This document shows, piece after piece, positions 1 to 60,229 of a stretch of DNA of 64,000 bases. This DNA is from Epiperipatus broadwayi (Eukaryota > Onychophora > Udeonychophora > Euonychophora > Peripatidae), in NCBI GenBank assembly GCA_028023455.1, contig JAQFVV010000072.1:5092214-5156213 (forward strand), read 5' to 3'. The translations under genes and the position numbers were made by a program. The notes beneath the pieces are model-generated. The model saw only the letters and a program-made list of their open reading frames with translations. It did no database searches and was not told the origin of the DNA. The stretch's first letter is position 1, and each line of letters opens with the position of its first letter.

Positions 1-470
1 TTTCACAATATTCTGCAAAAATTGAAAAAATAAAAAATGAATTCAATAAACATTTTGATGATTTCAAGAAGTTAGAAGAAATTTTTTTCTCTTTTCAATG
101 GACCATTTGCATTTGAAGTTGAAAAAGCTCCGACTTTGATACAGCTGGAATTGATTTCTAGAATGATTCGATTTTAAAAAACAAATATCGAGAAGTAGGA
201 ACTCCCAAAATATATTCCTATTTAGGTGAAAAATACCCAGAAATTAAAAAATTAGCTGCACAAATTTTATGCTTTTTTGGAAGTACATACTTATGTGAGA
301 AATTATTTTCATGCATGAAATTAAATAAAAAAGTTTACAGATCAAGATTAACTGATAAACATCTATCTGCCGTAATGAAAATTGTTTGTTCTCAGTCTTT
401 GAATCCAGATATTGGAAAACTAGTAGGAGGACAGTGTTGGCAAGTTTCTGGTAAAAACAATAAATTGTAG
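1..470 (+). mobile_element. hAT-type transposase remnant (GTF2IRD2/ZBED-like 3' end)
   Basis: A continuous frame from 240 to the stop at 468-470 encodes 76 residues with the C-terminal dimerisation-region signature of hAT transposases of the kind domesticated in GTF2IRD2: an FFGSTYLCEKLFS-like segment, then KxxYRSRLTD, then a NPDIGKLV tail. Positions 1-239 read as the same protein only with several stops and frame changes, so the copy is dead. It begins before the window. The family comparison is from memory; the frame itself is seen directly. An exapted gene end is possible but the upstream decay argues against it. Confidence 0.7.
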
Positions 471-1354
471 TTTTAGAAATATGTAATCAAATAAAATAAA
501 TGTTTAAATAAAAGCAATACTATATCAATTGTATATTATTGAACTGAAGTCATTAAACTATATAATATGCTTTAATTACCCCACCTATAATCCTGCATTC
601 TCCCTTCATAATAAAATTTTTAAAAAAATTGTAAGTTTGATGTGGCCTGCGAGAATCTTACCAGTCGCATTAAATGGCCTGTTGTTTGAATGAGTTTGAC
701 ATGCCTGGTCTAAAAGATTTTCTGGAAATCTTTTTTTTTCCTTTTAAAATAAATTTTTAAATAATTCTTTCTATATATGTCACATGATTATAGGTTGACT
801 TTTAATTATAAGGTGTTTTTTTTTTAATTTTTAAAAATATAGATTTAAACCTTTTTTTCTCCTTTAATAAACGATTTTAAACTAATATTGTTTTATATAT
901 ATATCTAACAGTTATAAAAATGTCATTTTACTAAGGAAATTATTTAAAATTTCATTATATATAATGCAACTCACCACCAGCTGTATATATGTTTATCTGT
1001 GCTTCTCTGCCTTTAGATGCATCAGCATACATATAATTACTTCAGCAACTGATGGTTTCTCTTAATGGAGATCAATCCAGGTAATTGTCAGCATCAGGAA
1101 AGTATAATCAGGTATGTTGACATTCCATGAATTCCCTACTCTCTAAGATTTAATGAGCTTCAGACCAGCAAACTTTTCCAAAACACCTTTAAGGCTATGA
1201 ATTTCAACACAAAGTGCGTCATTTTTCTCCATGTGAATTCAAAACTGTAAAGCAGCTACTTCATGTCTTGACTCCAGCTACATCTTTATGGTAACTGCCT
1301 AATTCTGCCAGCCATCTCTACAGCTTTCTTTACTGTGGCCATTCTGCTACAGTT
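471..1354. other. AT-rich non-coding stretch
   Basis: No exon, RNA gene or clear repeat boundary recognised. Contains poly-T and AT runs. The 600-710 part continues past the hAT stop and may be decayed 3' sequence of that element. Confidence 0.4.
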
Positions 1355-1560
1355 ACCAACAAATTGCAGCTATCTATTTTGGTTAGCTATTTGCTGCCAC
1401 TTGGTCAAAAATTTTATTAACCAAACTCTGCAGCTAGCTATTAGCCATCTGCTTCACAAAAATATTAAGACAAGAATTGTCTTAAAAAAATTAATATCCA
1501 AACTTTGCAGCTGGCTTATTTGGCCACTGCTTCTCAAAATATTAAAACCAGACTTCTGAC
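1355..1560. repeat. degenerate tandem repeat, period about 65-77 bp
   Basis: Three imperfect copies of a block starting near a 'ttgcagct(a/g)gct' core (about 1361, 1432 and 1508), each followed by a 'gcca(t/c)ctgctt' and 'aaaatatta' segment. The spurious open frame over it has no protein support. Confidence 0.4.
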
Positions 1561-2100
1561 CAGCCTTACAAAAACTGCAAGTCAAAACTGAACTGATATT
1601 TTTGTCAGTCCTTTTATAGAATCCTCAGGTGACAACACTGTGGTTTTTTTCTTATTTCTCTTGATTGGAAACAATTTTAATCCCTCCAAAAGCACTTCTA
1701 ATTAAAAGCTACATTTGGAAATCTTATCAAAGATTTTTAAAAATGGATAATAGAAATGCATACAAGCATCAATTAAAAAAGCAATTTTTTTTTTACAAGT
1801 TTTAATTAAAAGTTGTCAAAAAATAAACCCTGCTTGTTTTTAAATTTCAAAATCAGAATATTTATTTAGACCTTTTTTAAAAAAATAATTATTTCATAAA
1901 TAAAATTATTTTAATTCAGTTATTTAACCCTTTATTTATTTTTATTCCAAGTGAAATGTAGAAAATACCTACAAAAATTTATGACTTTATTTATTTTCCT
2001 TTACTTTATATATATGTGCATACACACTGTTGTTGGGTGCCATGTAACCCAACTGGTTACAATATATAGGATATATGAAGGATTGTATATTGGGAGACAA

Positions 2101-2371
2101 GAGGAAAGTGAAAACTTAATCCATGAGTGAAAAAGCACAGGTATGGCTAATATCATTGAAAGAACTAAGAGGTTGGAATGGAACTGGTGAGGTGATAAGA
2201 GATGGACACTTGAAGCCTCTTAGAATGATCCTAAGGGATTGTAGAAGACTTGGAAAGAGATTCCATGTTAATTGGAGATTAAGGAGAAGCCTGACAGTGT
2301 GCTATGGAGGAGAGAGGATAATCAGAGAAATTAGAGTGAATTTGAGAAACCATTTTGCAGTGGATCAATGA
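2101..2371 (+). mobile_element. RTE-type LINE 3' ORF fragment
   Basis: Short open stretch whose translation resembles the C-terminal tail of RTE-like endonuclease/reverse transcriptases: an ERIKxLxWxWxGHVIRRxD-type block followed by a basic RRxxxRW block and an R-E-I-R motif. The reading is corrupted and lacks the RT core. It matches in style the better-preserved reverse-strand fragment near 24.3 kb. Assignment is by motif memory, so only moderate. Confidence 0.45.
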
Positions 2372-2699
2372 TCGAAAACAATGATATACCTGTGCATGTA
2401 CAATCGCAGTGCGTCTGTGATTTCACACCGTTTATTTCTTACTATACATCCAAAACAAGGTTATAAAAAATATTTTAAATACAATAGATTATGATAAATT
2501 AATTTTTTTTCCCTACCTGCAACATCTTATTTAGCATTTTGATTTTTATTGTTAAAAAATTAATAATTAAATTTTATTGCGAATCAAAGCAAATGCTGCC
2601 ACTCATAGATCCATTCTTGTAATGATTTATTTATTTATTTGAATCAAAGAGAGACTATGTGACAACCTAAGAGATTTTAAAAATAAAGGCAGATATCAT

Positions 2700-3060
2700 C
2701 AACTTCAATCATTATTGTTCCACTAAAGATGATCTCTTCAACTTTAATTCAGTTTTTCTGTTTATGGCATCTTCATGGTCTTTCATTTCACATTTAGATT
2801 CTTTCTAGGCCTTTGATAATTTATTTGGATCCAGTTTTATATTATCATGTCTTCTGACTATAAGTCCAGTTCAGCTCACTTTCAATCTCTTAATTTTTTC
2901 TATGATGTTAATGTTACTTGTTTCTTTTCTCACTCGTGTATTTTGCTTTTGATTCTCCTTTGTTACTGCCAACATAGTCATTCCTGTGTTTGTCTTCTTA
3001 GGCAGATCATTTTTCTACATCTTTGAAGCCTTATTTACTTCTTTTTTCTATGTATTTGCT
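2700..3060 (-). mobile_element. RTE-type LINE 3' ORF fragment, reverse strand
   Basis: Read on the reverse strand, the segment contains the order 'TRVRKETSNINIIEKIKRLK..GLIVRRHDN' split by stops, the same tail region as the fragments at 2.1, 17.9, 24.3 and 44.2 kb. No RT catalytic motif remains. Old, decayed copy. Confidence 0.45.
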
Positions 3061-5283
3061 AAGTTGGTATTTTTATCCACTTGGGGAGGGGGGAGTGTCA
3101 GATACACCTAAAATCAAGTGTTTTTGCTTAGCTCTCAAATGATGAACAAAATTCCCGATTCATTTTTCAGTTTGGCAAATATAAGGGTTTTTTTAATTAA
3201 CAAAAATCATTAAAATAAATTGTTTTATTTAATGTTTAAATACTGTACAAAAATATGTATTTTCTTTGCAAGATTTTTTATATTCTTAGCTGAAAATTAA
3301 AATTAATCAATGACCACTCTTCAAGATATTTATTTTCTTCTTATAGTATTAGTATCAGTGGAAGTATTTTTGCTTATAAGTCACAATAGTTAACTTCTGA
3401 AAAAACAGTTTTAATTAGGAAAATTTCGTTTTAGTGTAAATATTCATTTTTCCATAGAGGTTTTATTTTGCCTTAAATATTAACTAATGTCATATACTAA
3501 ATTCAGGCTATTATCAGGATGTAAAGTTGATGGGTAATTTAATTATTTTCCAGTGTGAGAGATAATTGCAAATAGGCAAGAGTATTTTCTGATATCTATT
3601 AGAATAAGACTCGTGCTCATCAAAGGCTAGGTACTATAATTGATAAAATCAATCTTTTCAGTTTCTTCTCTGTGCTCTTTATCCTGTTTAGTTAAATGTA
3701 TGTTAACAATTTACCTATGAGAATTTTAGTGAACTAAATCATTTAGCTACTTCCATTTCATTTAACATTTTATATATATACAATAGATTCAGGATAACAA
3801 ATTAATTTTTTTACCTTAGGAAATCATTATAATTGCTTGTTCTTATAAAAGTTGATTTGCAAGGCATTTTAGGAAACCAATTGAGCTTATTATCTGGGAT
3901 AAGCCTTTCTAAACAGAAACAGATGTGAGAACATCCAAATGAAAATAAGCAGAATTGGACTATATTTTGATTAAATGTGTTAGATAGCAATGTTCTCAAT
4001 ATATTCAACACAGGAAATGATCATCGATTAGTGAGATGTAAGTTATATATTTGACAAACAAAAACTATTAAAAAAGTCAGTATTAACACTTGATATTTCT
4101 AACCTTCAAAAATACTCCATTGAATTTAAATTAAAACTATAATTTGTTTTACAATATTGACATACTTCTGAGATAAGTCAGATACAACCGAGATCAATAT
4201 GAAGATAATTGATATTCTACTAAGATCTGCAGCGAAGATAGGTGCCACTAAAATGTGGTGATTCATCCTTAAATTTTCAACTGAAAGAATATAATGGGTA
4301 AAGTAAAAAATGAGTATGAAATATTTTCAGTTTCTAATTCTTAAGAAAAATGAAATCGCCAATTAAATGGAACAATTGACTAAGAGATACAAAAAAGACA
4401 TAACTATTAGGTTTATTAATTTGATTTTAAAATAAATGCATATTAATTTATTTACTATATTATTTAATCTTTTTATTGCACGTCTATTCAAGATTAAGTT
4501 ATAAATCATAGCTCATATTATGGTAATCATGAAAATTTGAAATGTCCCTCATAATTTTGTGTGGGTTTTAATTATAGTCAAATTTTCAGTTGCTGGATTA
4601 ATGATTGATAAGATAAAAAAGCTTTTAGATAACCACAATAGGTAAAGACCTCTTCCTACCTCCTTATAGAAGAATAGTACAGAGACAATTGTGCTCATCA
4701 GGCTCATTAATTGCAGATGGTAAGGATTTGAGCTGTTTTCCATCCTTATTTTATTCTACAGCTAACAATAATTAGATACCCATTTACCAAGCAGATTTTA
4801 TCTAGTTCAAAATTTACAAAACATAAAGAAACTTTGACGTTGAAAAGATTAATATTTATCTTGCAATGATAGAATCGCATTACATTGTACATATAAGTTT
4901 CTGGTGTGTATGTAGTTTATTCCAAAGATCAGATAAAAAAAATACTGAAACTATTAAATATTATAGAAATACTCTTAAATGTGATAGAGATAATATCCAA
5001 TTTTTGTTTAATGTCTCTAACATATTTAGAAGCAAGATTTAAAAGACTTTAGATGTACATGGTATCAATTATTTAAAGCTAACACAAAGAGCATCATACT
5101 TTTTACTGTTGCATGGATATCTGGGTTGGCTCTGGATCAGCTACCTGAAAAAAAATCCTGTCTGACTGGAATCTGACAAAAATACCAAAATGACAATTCA
5201 CATGTTAAAGAGTTTTAACAAATTTAGAAAATAATGGCCACTTTCTTATATCAAAGCTAATTTACATATTTTGTCTAACTGAT
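3061..5283. other. AT-rich intergenic sequence, nothing recognised
   Basis: Open frames here (for example reverse 3811-4011 and 4549-4743) are short, lack codon pattern and match nothing I know. No splice-flanked exon of CWC15 was found in it. Confidence 0.4.
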
Positions 5284-5428
5284 AAATTAGTATTGATGTG
5301 TCAAGTATTGGTAGCCAAGAGGTCAGCGCAATCGCCTTGCAAGCAAGCAGTTGCTTGCAAACAGTTGTCACGGGTTTGCTTCCTGTCCGATGCTTTGACA
5401 TATGAAAAAAAAAATTAGTATTGATGTG
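5284..5428 (+). mobile_element. tRNA-Gly-derived SINE with 17 bp TSD
   Basis: The SINE body 5301-5411 runs from 'tcaagtattggtagccaagagg' through a tRNA-like part with an anticodon-arm 'gccttgcaagc' and a box-B-like 'gggtttgcttcc', to 'tatgaaaaaaaaa'. It is flanked by the exact direct repeat 'aaattagtattgatgtg' at 5284-5300 and 5412-5428. The head carries an internal duplication ('gcaagcagttgcttgcaaacagttgt'). Poly(A) tail plus long TSD shows LINE-driven insertion. Sister copies lie at 19.6, 38.0, 38.4 and 63.9 kb. Confidence 0.88.
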
Positions 5429-6589
5429 AGAACAGTGAATATTATTTAAAGTTTGTTAAAATAACTTTTTGAATTTGACTTACATTATTATGATAGCACA
5501 TTTGGATTTAGTTGTTCTGTGAATAAGATTATCTACTATCAGCGTCATGATTTGTGTGTTTATTAAAATTATTAGAATTTCCATGTAATGAAAATGTATT
5601 TATTGTTCTTTGTAGTGTTAAACTATTTTGAACCTTAACAGCCTCTATTGTAATTTAAATTAATAATTAAAATTCTTCATGGAATATGTTTCACAAGAAC
5701 AAACCACCAGTTTCATCAGCCATGCTAAAGTTTAAAAAGCCTCTTTTAAAAACATAATAGATTTTATTCTTGGTGAAAGTTATTTCACAAGATTCAGTTG
5801 TATATTATATGACGCAAAAGCCATAACATTAATGATTTTACATTTAATTAATATTTTAAAAACATCAAATTATATGAATTTTTATAAATTGTTTATAATA
5901 AGTAATGAAAGTACACTTAGCATCTCTGCAGCGCTCAATTTAAAGTATTATATATTACTAACTATTGCCATGATTTATATAAAATTAACAATCATCTCGA
6001 ATGTATTTTTGTCAAGGTCATGCCACCATTCTCATTAGTTACACTAGAGTTTTAAAAGGACGTTTTAACTCTAGCATAGCTAGTGGAGACTGATCATTGA
6101 GAATTTGAATTAATTTTTAATAATTGGAATACTTTAACAAATCTGTTTTAAATTAATGTAGCCTAGTGGTTAGTCCTTGCTAAAATAAATATTCTGTAAA
6201 AAGTAATTGAATGGTTTGTCATTTAAGGTCATAGGATGTTTGAGCATTAAAAGTGCCAAGCCAAGCTGCAATCTGTGAACCTTTAATTCTATACTTCACT
6301 ACTGTACCACTGCACTAAACTATTCAGAAATACCTTATGATTGTTTGGATTATTAGTTATCATGATGGTTGGTAATGTTCAACATACACTATACTTTAAA
6401 TTTAATACACAGAAAGTGATACATGTGATAATTCATTTCCTGGAACGGTTATGTAATGTTACCAGTGACCTAATTGTATCGAAATGACAAGAGTGTTCAT
6501 GTTTGAACATGTTTAAGCTAATAGATATATAAATTTTAAGTTGATAGAACTAGTAGTTTGTTAGCTATTGAGAAAATAATAAATATTTG
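5429..6589. other. AT-rich intergenic sequence, nothing recognised
   Basis: No exon or named repeat seen. A 'gtcaaggtcatgccaccattctcattagttacactagagttttaaaaggacg' stretch near 6012 looks repeat-like but I could not find a partner copy. Confidence 0.35.
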
Positions 6590-7230
6590 TGCGTACACTT
6601 TGGCATAAAAATGAGTGATTGAAATTTTGAGTAACATATCAAATTTTGTGTGAAAATTGGCAAATGTGCTAGTGAAACATTACAACTGTTGCAAGTGACA
6701 TATGGTGAAGATGCTATGAAGAAATCATGTGTTTCAGTGGCATAAGAGATTCAAAAATGGGCGAGATATGGATGATCCCAAAAGTGGACAGACAAAACAA
6801 TAATGACCAGTTATTATTAACAAAATATGAGGTGCAATACTGTCCAACAGATGATTAATTGTAAGAATTGCACATTAATCAAGAAACAGGCTAATTTTAA
6901 ATAAAGAATTGGGCACGAGAAAGATTTCTGCGAAGTTTGTACCTTGGATCTTGATGGATGAACAGAAACAGTGTACAGTGAGACTTTTTGACCAAAAAAA
7001 TCAATTACACAATTAGACCTTTCTTCCTATTCACCTGACTTAGCTCCCTGTGATATCCAAAAGACAGCTGCTTAACAGTATTCCTGAAAATGAGTTTCAG
7101 GTCTGCTTCCAGAAAGGGGAACATGATTTTGATCAATGTACAGATGCACAAGAGGGCTATTTTGAAGACGACAATAGCCACTAGTGTGCATTTCCACATG
7201 TATATTTTATAAAGGTGCATTCTGGTAATT
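6590..7230 (+). mobile_element. mariner (Tc1/mariner) transposase remnant
   Basis: Near 6610-6800 the translation gives the N-terminal helix-turn-helix of mariner transposase (FCVKIGKCASETLQLLQ, then WHKRFKNGRDMDDPKSGQ), and near 6900-6990 the linker with GTRKISAKFVPW and MDEQKQ. Around 7016-7055 the motif YSPDLAPCD, which carries the third catalytic Asp of the DD34D triad, is still readable. Frames shift and stops interrupt, and the segment holding the first two Asp residues is largely lost, so it cannot encode an active enzyme. Confidence 0.8.
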
Positions 7231-8846
7231 AAACTGTCACACCTCATATACATTAAATTATGGCTATGTTTAGATATTTTAAATTGCTTTCTAATATACT
7301 GTATCTTCAACACATCTATGATTTTTGTAATTTATTTAAACTAGTTTTTTTCTTTACGAAAGCTAGACAATGTATTGTAAAATTTCAATCATTTGAGCTA
7401 AACAATTTGTGGTTATGACACATTTTCAAAGATTATTACAGTTCCATATTGAACTTTAAAACAACCAAATTACCCTGCCAGTGATATATATACATTTAAT
7501 AATAGATGTTTTTATTTATGGTCTCTTGCAAAAAAAATATTATTGTACATTTTATACATATTACATTTCATTTAGTCATACACCTTTTTCCTATGCAATT
7601 TTTAATGCATTTACATACCATTAATCATAAAAGGTTCTGCTAGGAAACTGAACAAGCAAAATCTAAGTTCTTACTACCCAGCATTTGACAATCTTAGAAT
7701 TGAGAGACCTTTCACCTTATAGTGGATTATTTAAAGATAGTTTTATTTTTCTATAATCTAGTTATATTTTGTGCAAAATATTTATACACAAAAGATGTTA
7801 GAGTCCTTCTATTAAGAACTGTAATCAATTAGTATCAATATTTTATTAATCATGTGGATTTTTCTACTTGCCATTTGATAAAATATAGAATCTTTTTTTT
7901 TTTTTTCAAAATATATTCCTTTGGCATATTTTTAATTTTCTCTTTTAAAAATATGTAATAATATAAAAGTATTTGTGATTTTCTCTAGTTTCTGAATATC
8001 AACAATTATGTACTTTTATTTTACACTTAAACTGCACTCTTGTGCAATATGAAATAGTGTAAAAGTCAAGTAAATATATTTGGTATAGATTAGGGATCCA
8101 TCAGCTTCATCTTTAGTGTAACAGCCCTGATATTAGAAATCCTGATCTGATGCTTCAAAAGCAGGGCAGAAAATTATCCTGTTCTTTACGAAAATTTTAT
8201 TTCATTATCGTATAAAACTATTTTTTTTTTTTAATGTTTATTTCCTGCTATACAAGATTTGTAATTTTATTCAAGGCGTATAATTTTGCTTCAGAACATA
8301 TCAAAGTATAATATAAATCCAAATTGTGTAACAATTTATTTTGGATCTTGTCAATGAAATAATCAATCCAAGATACTGTGTATGACCGTATATGCTTATG
8401 TTATCATATCCACTCTTGTATTATCTTGCATATACTTTTAAGTAGTTTACTTCTGTCTTTAATCAAAGCGTAAATATAAACTAATGTGATCTTACAGTCA
8501 CAAAATAATGATGCAATAGTATTTTCAGTGTTTAGTTTTGAACAAATACATAAATAATTTATATTATCTTTTTTATTTTAGATGTAATATTCACATCATC
8601 AATATGTTGTTTGTATAATTTATGCATTTTAGTTTCTGACATTTTTTAATATTAATCGTGTAATGTATATTAACTTTCTATGTAATTGAAATTGCAATAA
8701 TAAAAAAATTATCTATTTTGTATTTATGATAACATTTTTCTGTTCAATAATTCTGGGATCCCAATATAATTGTAACTTTAATATTTGTAATAGAACTTAT
8801 AATTCTGATGACTGAATAAATATATCTTAAATTTTGTCTGTTTCAG
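7231..8846. other. CWC15 last intron region, AT-rich
   Basis: Sequence upstream of the CWC15 terminal exon; must be intronic unless an exon was missed. I read both strands for the acidic/Lys-rich middle part of CWC15 and found none, so the preceding exon is inferred to be upstream of the window. Ends in the acceptor tract 'tgtctgtttcag' at 8836-8846 or so. Confidence 0.45.
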
Positions 8847-8970
8847 GTGGGATGACGATGTTGTTTTTAAAAACTGTGCCAGAGGAGAAGATAACAAAGA
8901 AAAAAGATTTATTAATGATACCCTTCGTTCTGAATTTCATAAAAAATTTATGGATAAATATATTAAATAA
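8847..8970 (+). CDS. CWC15: CWC15 spliceosome-associated protein, last coding exon
   Basis: CWC15 (AD-002/Cwf15) is a small nuclear protein of the Prp19/CDC5L-associated part of the active spliceosome. The exon starts right after the acceptor 'tttcag' with one base completing an Arg codon, then encodes 40 residues and stops with TAA at 8968-8970. The encoded tail begins [20 protein letters not shown] and ends [18 protein letters not shown], essentially the invariant CWC15 C terminus of animals, with only a few residues shorter in the variable 'GxDxxKK' loop. Translation in the other frames is not open. The acidic central part and the N terminus are not in the window. An AATAAA overlaps the stop and another lies near 9200. 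The gene converges with NKAP. Identification is firm; only the exon number is unknown. Confidence 0.93.
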
Positions 8971-9239
8971 ATTATATATGTACAGTATATATTTTCTGTG
9001 ATACTTTTTATTAATGAAAATATATTAGTATAATTGGATTATGTGCGAATGATATTAAACACGTTGGGGAAGAAAGATTATGCAGTATGCGAAGTTAATA
9101 GATAGATAATTTATTTCTGCATATTAATATGAGTGGAATAAATGTATAAAGAACATATTATAAATATATGTATTATGAAAGATGGAAAAGATGATATATG
9201 AATAAAAAAATATATATATAAGAATAATATGAAAGAATG

Positions 9240-9345
9240 TATAACATTAAAACGAGTTTATTGTTGATGCAAGGACAGGAGCTTTAAATACTAGGAAGAG
9301 ATTAAAATGGAATAAGGATTTGAATTGTAGATGTATTACAGTAAA
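9240..9345 (+). mobile_element. I-like LINE 3' ORF scrap
   Basis: Reads 'DARTGALNTRKRLKWNKDLNCRC', the conserved block just before the C-terminal zinc knuckle of I/Jockey-type LINE proteins (compare RTGSLATRKYTCKWK in the copy at 26-28.8 kb). Only about 100 bp are recognisable, then the frame is lost. Confidence 0.5.
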
Positions 9346-9384
9346 TTACACCAAATTCTAACTCCTTATTATTCACTTATTTTT

Positions 9385-9660
9385 TTTAGCCCTGATTTAT
9401 TAATTTCTTTTTCTCTTACCCCACTTTAATAAAAAATGCTCTCCTTATCTTGCCCAATTTCATTATAAAAATTTAAATGCAATCAATCTCTTACCTTTTT
9501 CACTCTCTTCATATTTAAATTCCTCCCACTCTCCTTATAATTTATCTTCTTTCAATATCATAAACTTCAAAATATATTCAATATATTCTCTGCTATATCC
9601 ACATAAACCAAATCTACAATCCAAATCTTTTCATTCCATTTTTGAGTTTTTATTGATAAT
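9385..9660 (-). mobile_element. I-like LINE 3' ORF scrap, reverse strand
   Basis: The reverse strand repeats the same protein region as 9240-9345 ('LKNGMKRFGL...' then 'IEYILKF') with many stops. Together the two scraps sit head to head, suggesting an inverted rearrangement or two insertions. Weakly supported. Confidence 0.4.
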
Positions 9661-12659
9661 GTTTTTTGTGTATTTCTGTTATGCAATTGTATATTACAAA
9701 TTTTCAAATAAATTTGTACATTCATTTATAAATAAATTCAGTTAAAACATAAACTAAGTAAAAAAATATTATTCTGATTTACTTGCATATTAATATAAAA
9801 ATGTCCAAAAAATCTATATTAAGTCATTTCTGTAAATTATTGGAGAGAAAAAAATAATTCAATATTTGAAACTGTGAAGTTATATATGTTAGGTTCTCTA
9901 CTTAAAAATAGGTTGATGCTAGTAAACAGAACATCAAGTAGTAGTAATTGATTATTATTGATAATAATTGGTGCATTAAAAATTTTAAAATTACAAAATA
10001 AAGCTTTATGGGACCTGTCATAGCATTAAGATAGATATTTTTATATATTTAAAAAAAAAAATCCTAACATTTAAATATAAAACTATAAAGTTTTGAATTA
10101 TTTTTGTAATTTATTATTATTGTGAATGAGCATTTAAGTACCCTCTAGTAAGTCATTATTTAATTAAGATAGATGTTGAATAAAAATTGTGAACTATGAT
10201 GAGCTTCTTAAATTGATTTCAAATTTGATCAACTAAGTCAAACCCTATCATCATAAATACAAATCTGAATTTATTTTTTAAGATGTGTGGTGAACAGAAA
10301 TCTGTGTGATGATTCTATTTTGATATTCTTTCAAATTATTGTTTTAATCAAAGCAGTTAATGTTTAAAAGATAAGCATATATAGATTCTTGGATTGTGAT
10401 TTTTACAATTTAAAATCAACTTTTTGTAAAAGTTATTCTAAACCCTAAAAAAAAGAGATTTTTGTATGTATATTTTTAAAAAAAATACGTATGGAAAAGA
10501 AGAATACTTGATTAATTTTGATTGCATTTTATAAAAGAAAAAAAATAATTTGATTTAAATGATCAACAAAACTGAATGACAAAGAATGGCTCTACCGATA
10601 CCATAGTAGCATGAAATATCTTTTTAGTAATGTCTTTTATATACTATAGTTCATCCCAGTGTTCACAAATCGTTGCCTGTAGTAAACAAGTCAAATGACA
10701 GAAACTTTATCTCATAAATGTAAACTGTTAATGTATTCACATTCTTTTTTGTAAAGTCAAGGCATCTGAATCCCTTTGTCGGACCTGCATGACTATTTAA
10801 TGAATAAATCTGCTATAGCTTCAATTTAAAAAAATTTATATTTTCTTACAGATATTAATATTTTGTTCCTAAAAAGGCACAATAATGATTCAGTATTAAT
10901 AAGAAATATGTTATATGAAATAAAGCTGCATTAAAAATACATTCTATTTGTCATCCTCCTAAATTCAGGCATATTCTTTCTTTCATATACATTGGTTAGT
11001 TACGCAAAAATTTATATTCATTTTAAAAAAGAACATTATAATGATCTTTCAAAAACTAGTCTTGTTTTAAAAACCCCAAATTTTATTCATACCTCAATAA
11101 CAAGGTTGAGTGAACGGGTTTACAAAACCAACAAAGACAATTTGAATGAGCTTACATTAATTTTAGGCATCCGGATGCACAGTGACTACAAATTGTCGAC
11201 CTGCCCACTCAGATCACAGTGCGTACATTCAACAGGAATTAGAATTAGGTTTTCTAATTAATATAAAAAAGGACAATATGGTAATATGTATGGTTACAAA
11301 GTTTACAGGCAATCAAGGTCAACTAAAGGAAAAACTAGTCTTTTTTTTAAAAAAAAGGTAGATGGTATATTTTGACTTATTTTTCTAGTACACTGTATTT
11401 ACTTTTGTTATATTTTTGTACTAACTACGATGGATATCATTTCACACATTCATGCTAAAAAAAGTTTTTAGTACATAATTACAAAAAAAAATTTGATCGT
11501 ATAATAAAAGTACACCAAATATAAAATATGTTGATGACTTTTTTTAAGTTGTTTTATTTAATGCATAAATAATTACAACAAAATGCCTATATCACTTATA
11601 CTTTTCTCAAACACAAAAATAATTTATGAATAGATGGCAACTATTAATGGTCATTAGAATTGATTATACTATATTAATAAAACAGTAGATAAATTATATC
11701 ATTAATTTGATAAAGCATGAAAATGAATTAGTTTCTTATACAAAATTATTAAAAATTATGTTATTTAATCACACTTAAAAATTCACTAACAGACTTTTTG
11801 TAAAAAATATTTCTCATTTTTACTCTGCCATTTAATGTAAGTTTGAATAATCATTGGGTACTGAATTTCTGGCTAGAAAACTTACATTGGGTATAGTTTC
11901 AAATCCCAAGTTCTCATTGATAAGACAAAAACTGGACACTAGGAAGAAGATAAAATTGCAGTATCATCTGATTACTCAAGTTTGCAATAGATGGTACTGC
12001 AGTAGAAATCTTATTAATATTGTAAGCTTTGAAAATCAAATTATGTTGTTAGTATTGACTTTATTATACTTTCTGCTTACCATTAGGATAACTTTATTCA
12101 AATAAAAGCATTTGTCTACCACATAAACCTTTTTAATACCCTTTTTAAAAAATGTTTAGAAAAAATTAAAATAATAATTGATAAATTTGTTATTGCACGT
12201 TGTTAAGCTTCAAAAGGTCAATAACTCCAAGCGACTGTCATACAAAGATTTATTTCTTTTAAGCCTTATGAATTTTCCTACATAAAGAATTTTTCTAATT
12301 TATTGTTGCTTTCTTTTTTATAATATCGTGACCACTAATAATATTTCATCCATCCCCATGATAATCTCATCCTGGTTTTATATTATTTCCAATATCACGT
12401 TAGTAATACAGTGCTGCTGCTCTCTCTCGATCCTACCAATAAAAACTTTTCCAGTTAAATTGATCCTGTTTATTGTAATGCTATTTCTAGCATAGCTTCC
12501 AAGTTGTTACAGAATATAAGCCCTCTCACCATGACTGAATAATCATCATCAAGAGGGTGTTAAGCAGACTTACAAAGACAAATAGCATCATGAAATAATT
12601 AAGTCATTATCAATCCAAATATAGGCTAGTCTTTAATAAAAATCTTATATTATTTTTGC

Positions 12660-12711
12660 CATATTTATTTAGATATTAAAATAATTTAAGAATTTTTTTT
12701 TTATTCAGTGA
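12660..12711 (-). terminator. NKAP 3' UTR with poly(A) signals
   Basis: Reading on from the stop, AATAAA occurs at 12705-12700, only 6 nt after TAA, and a second AATAAA lies near 12671-12666. This predicts a very short 3' UTR ending in the 12640-12690 range, unless a distal signal is used. Confidence 0.5.

Positions 12712-60229
<47,518 letters not shown>

Larger units (their letters stand above)
8971..12711. other. intergenic region between convergent CWC15 and NKAP
   Basis: Apart from two LINE scraps near 9.2-9.7 kb, I see only AT-rich sequence. A less AT-rich patch with several CpGs at about 11100-11250 stands out but encodes nothing I recognise. Poly(A) signals for both genes lie at its ends (AATAAA at about 8967 on +; AATAAA complement at 12700-12705 on -). 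Confidence 0.45.

Noticed and set aside
7005-7313. 102-residue reverse ORF as a gene
   Set aside because: It overlaps the mariner relic read on the forward strand and has no recognisable protein pattern.
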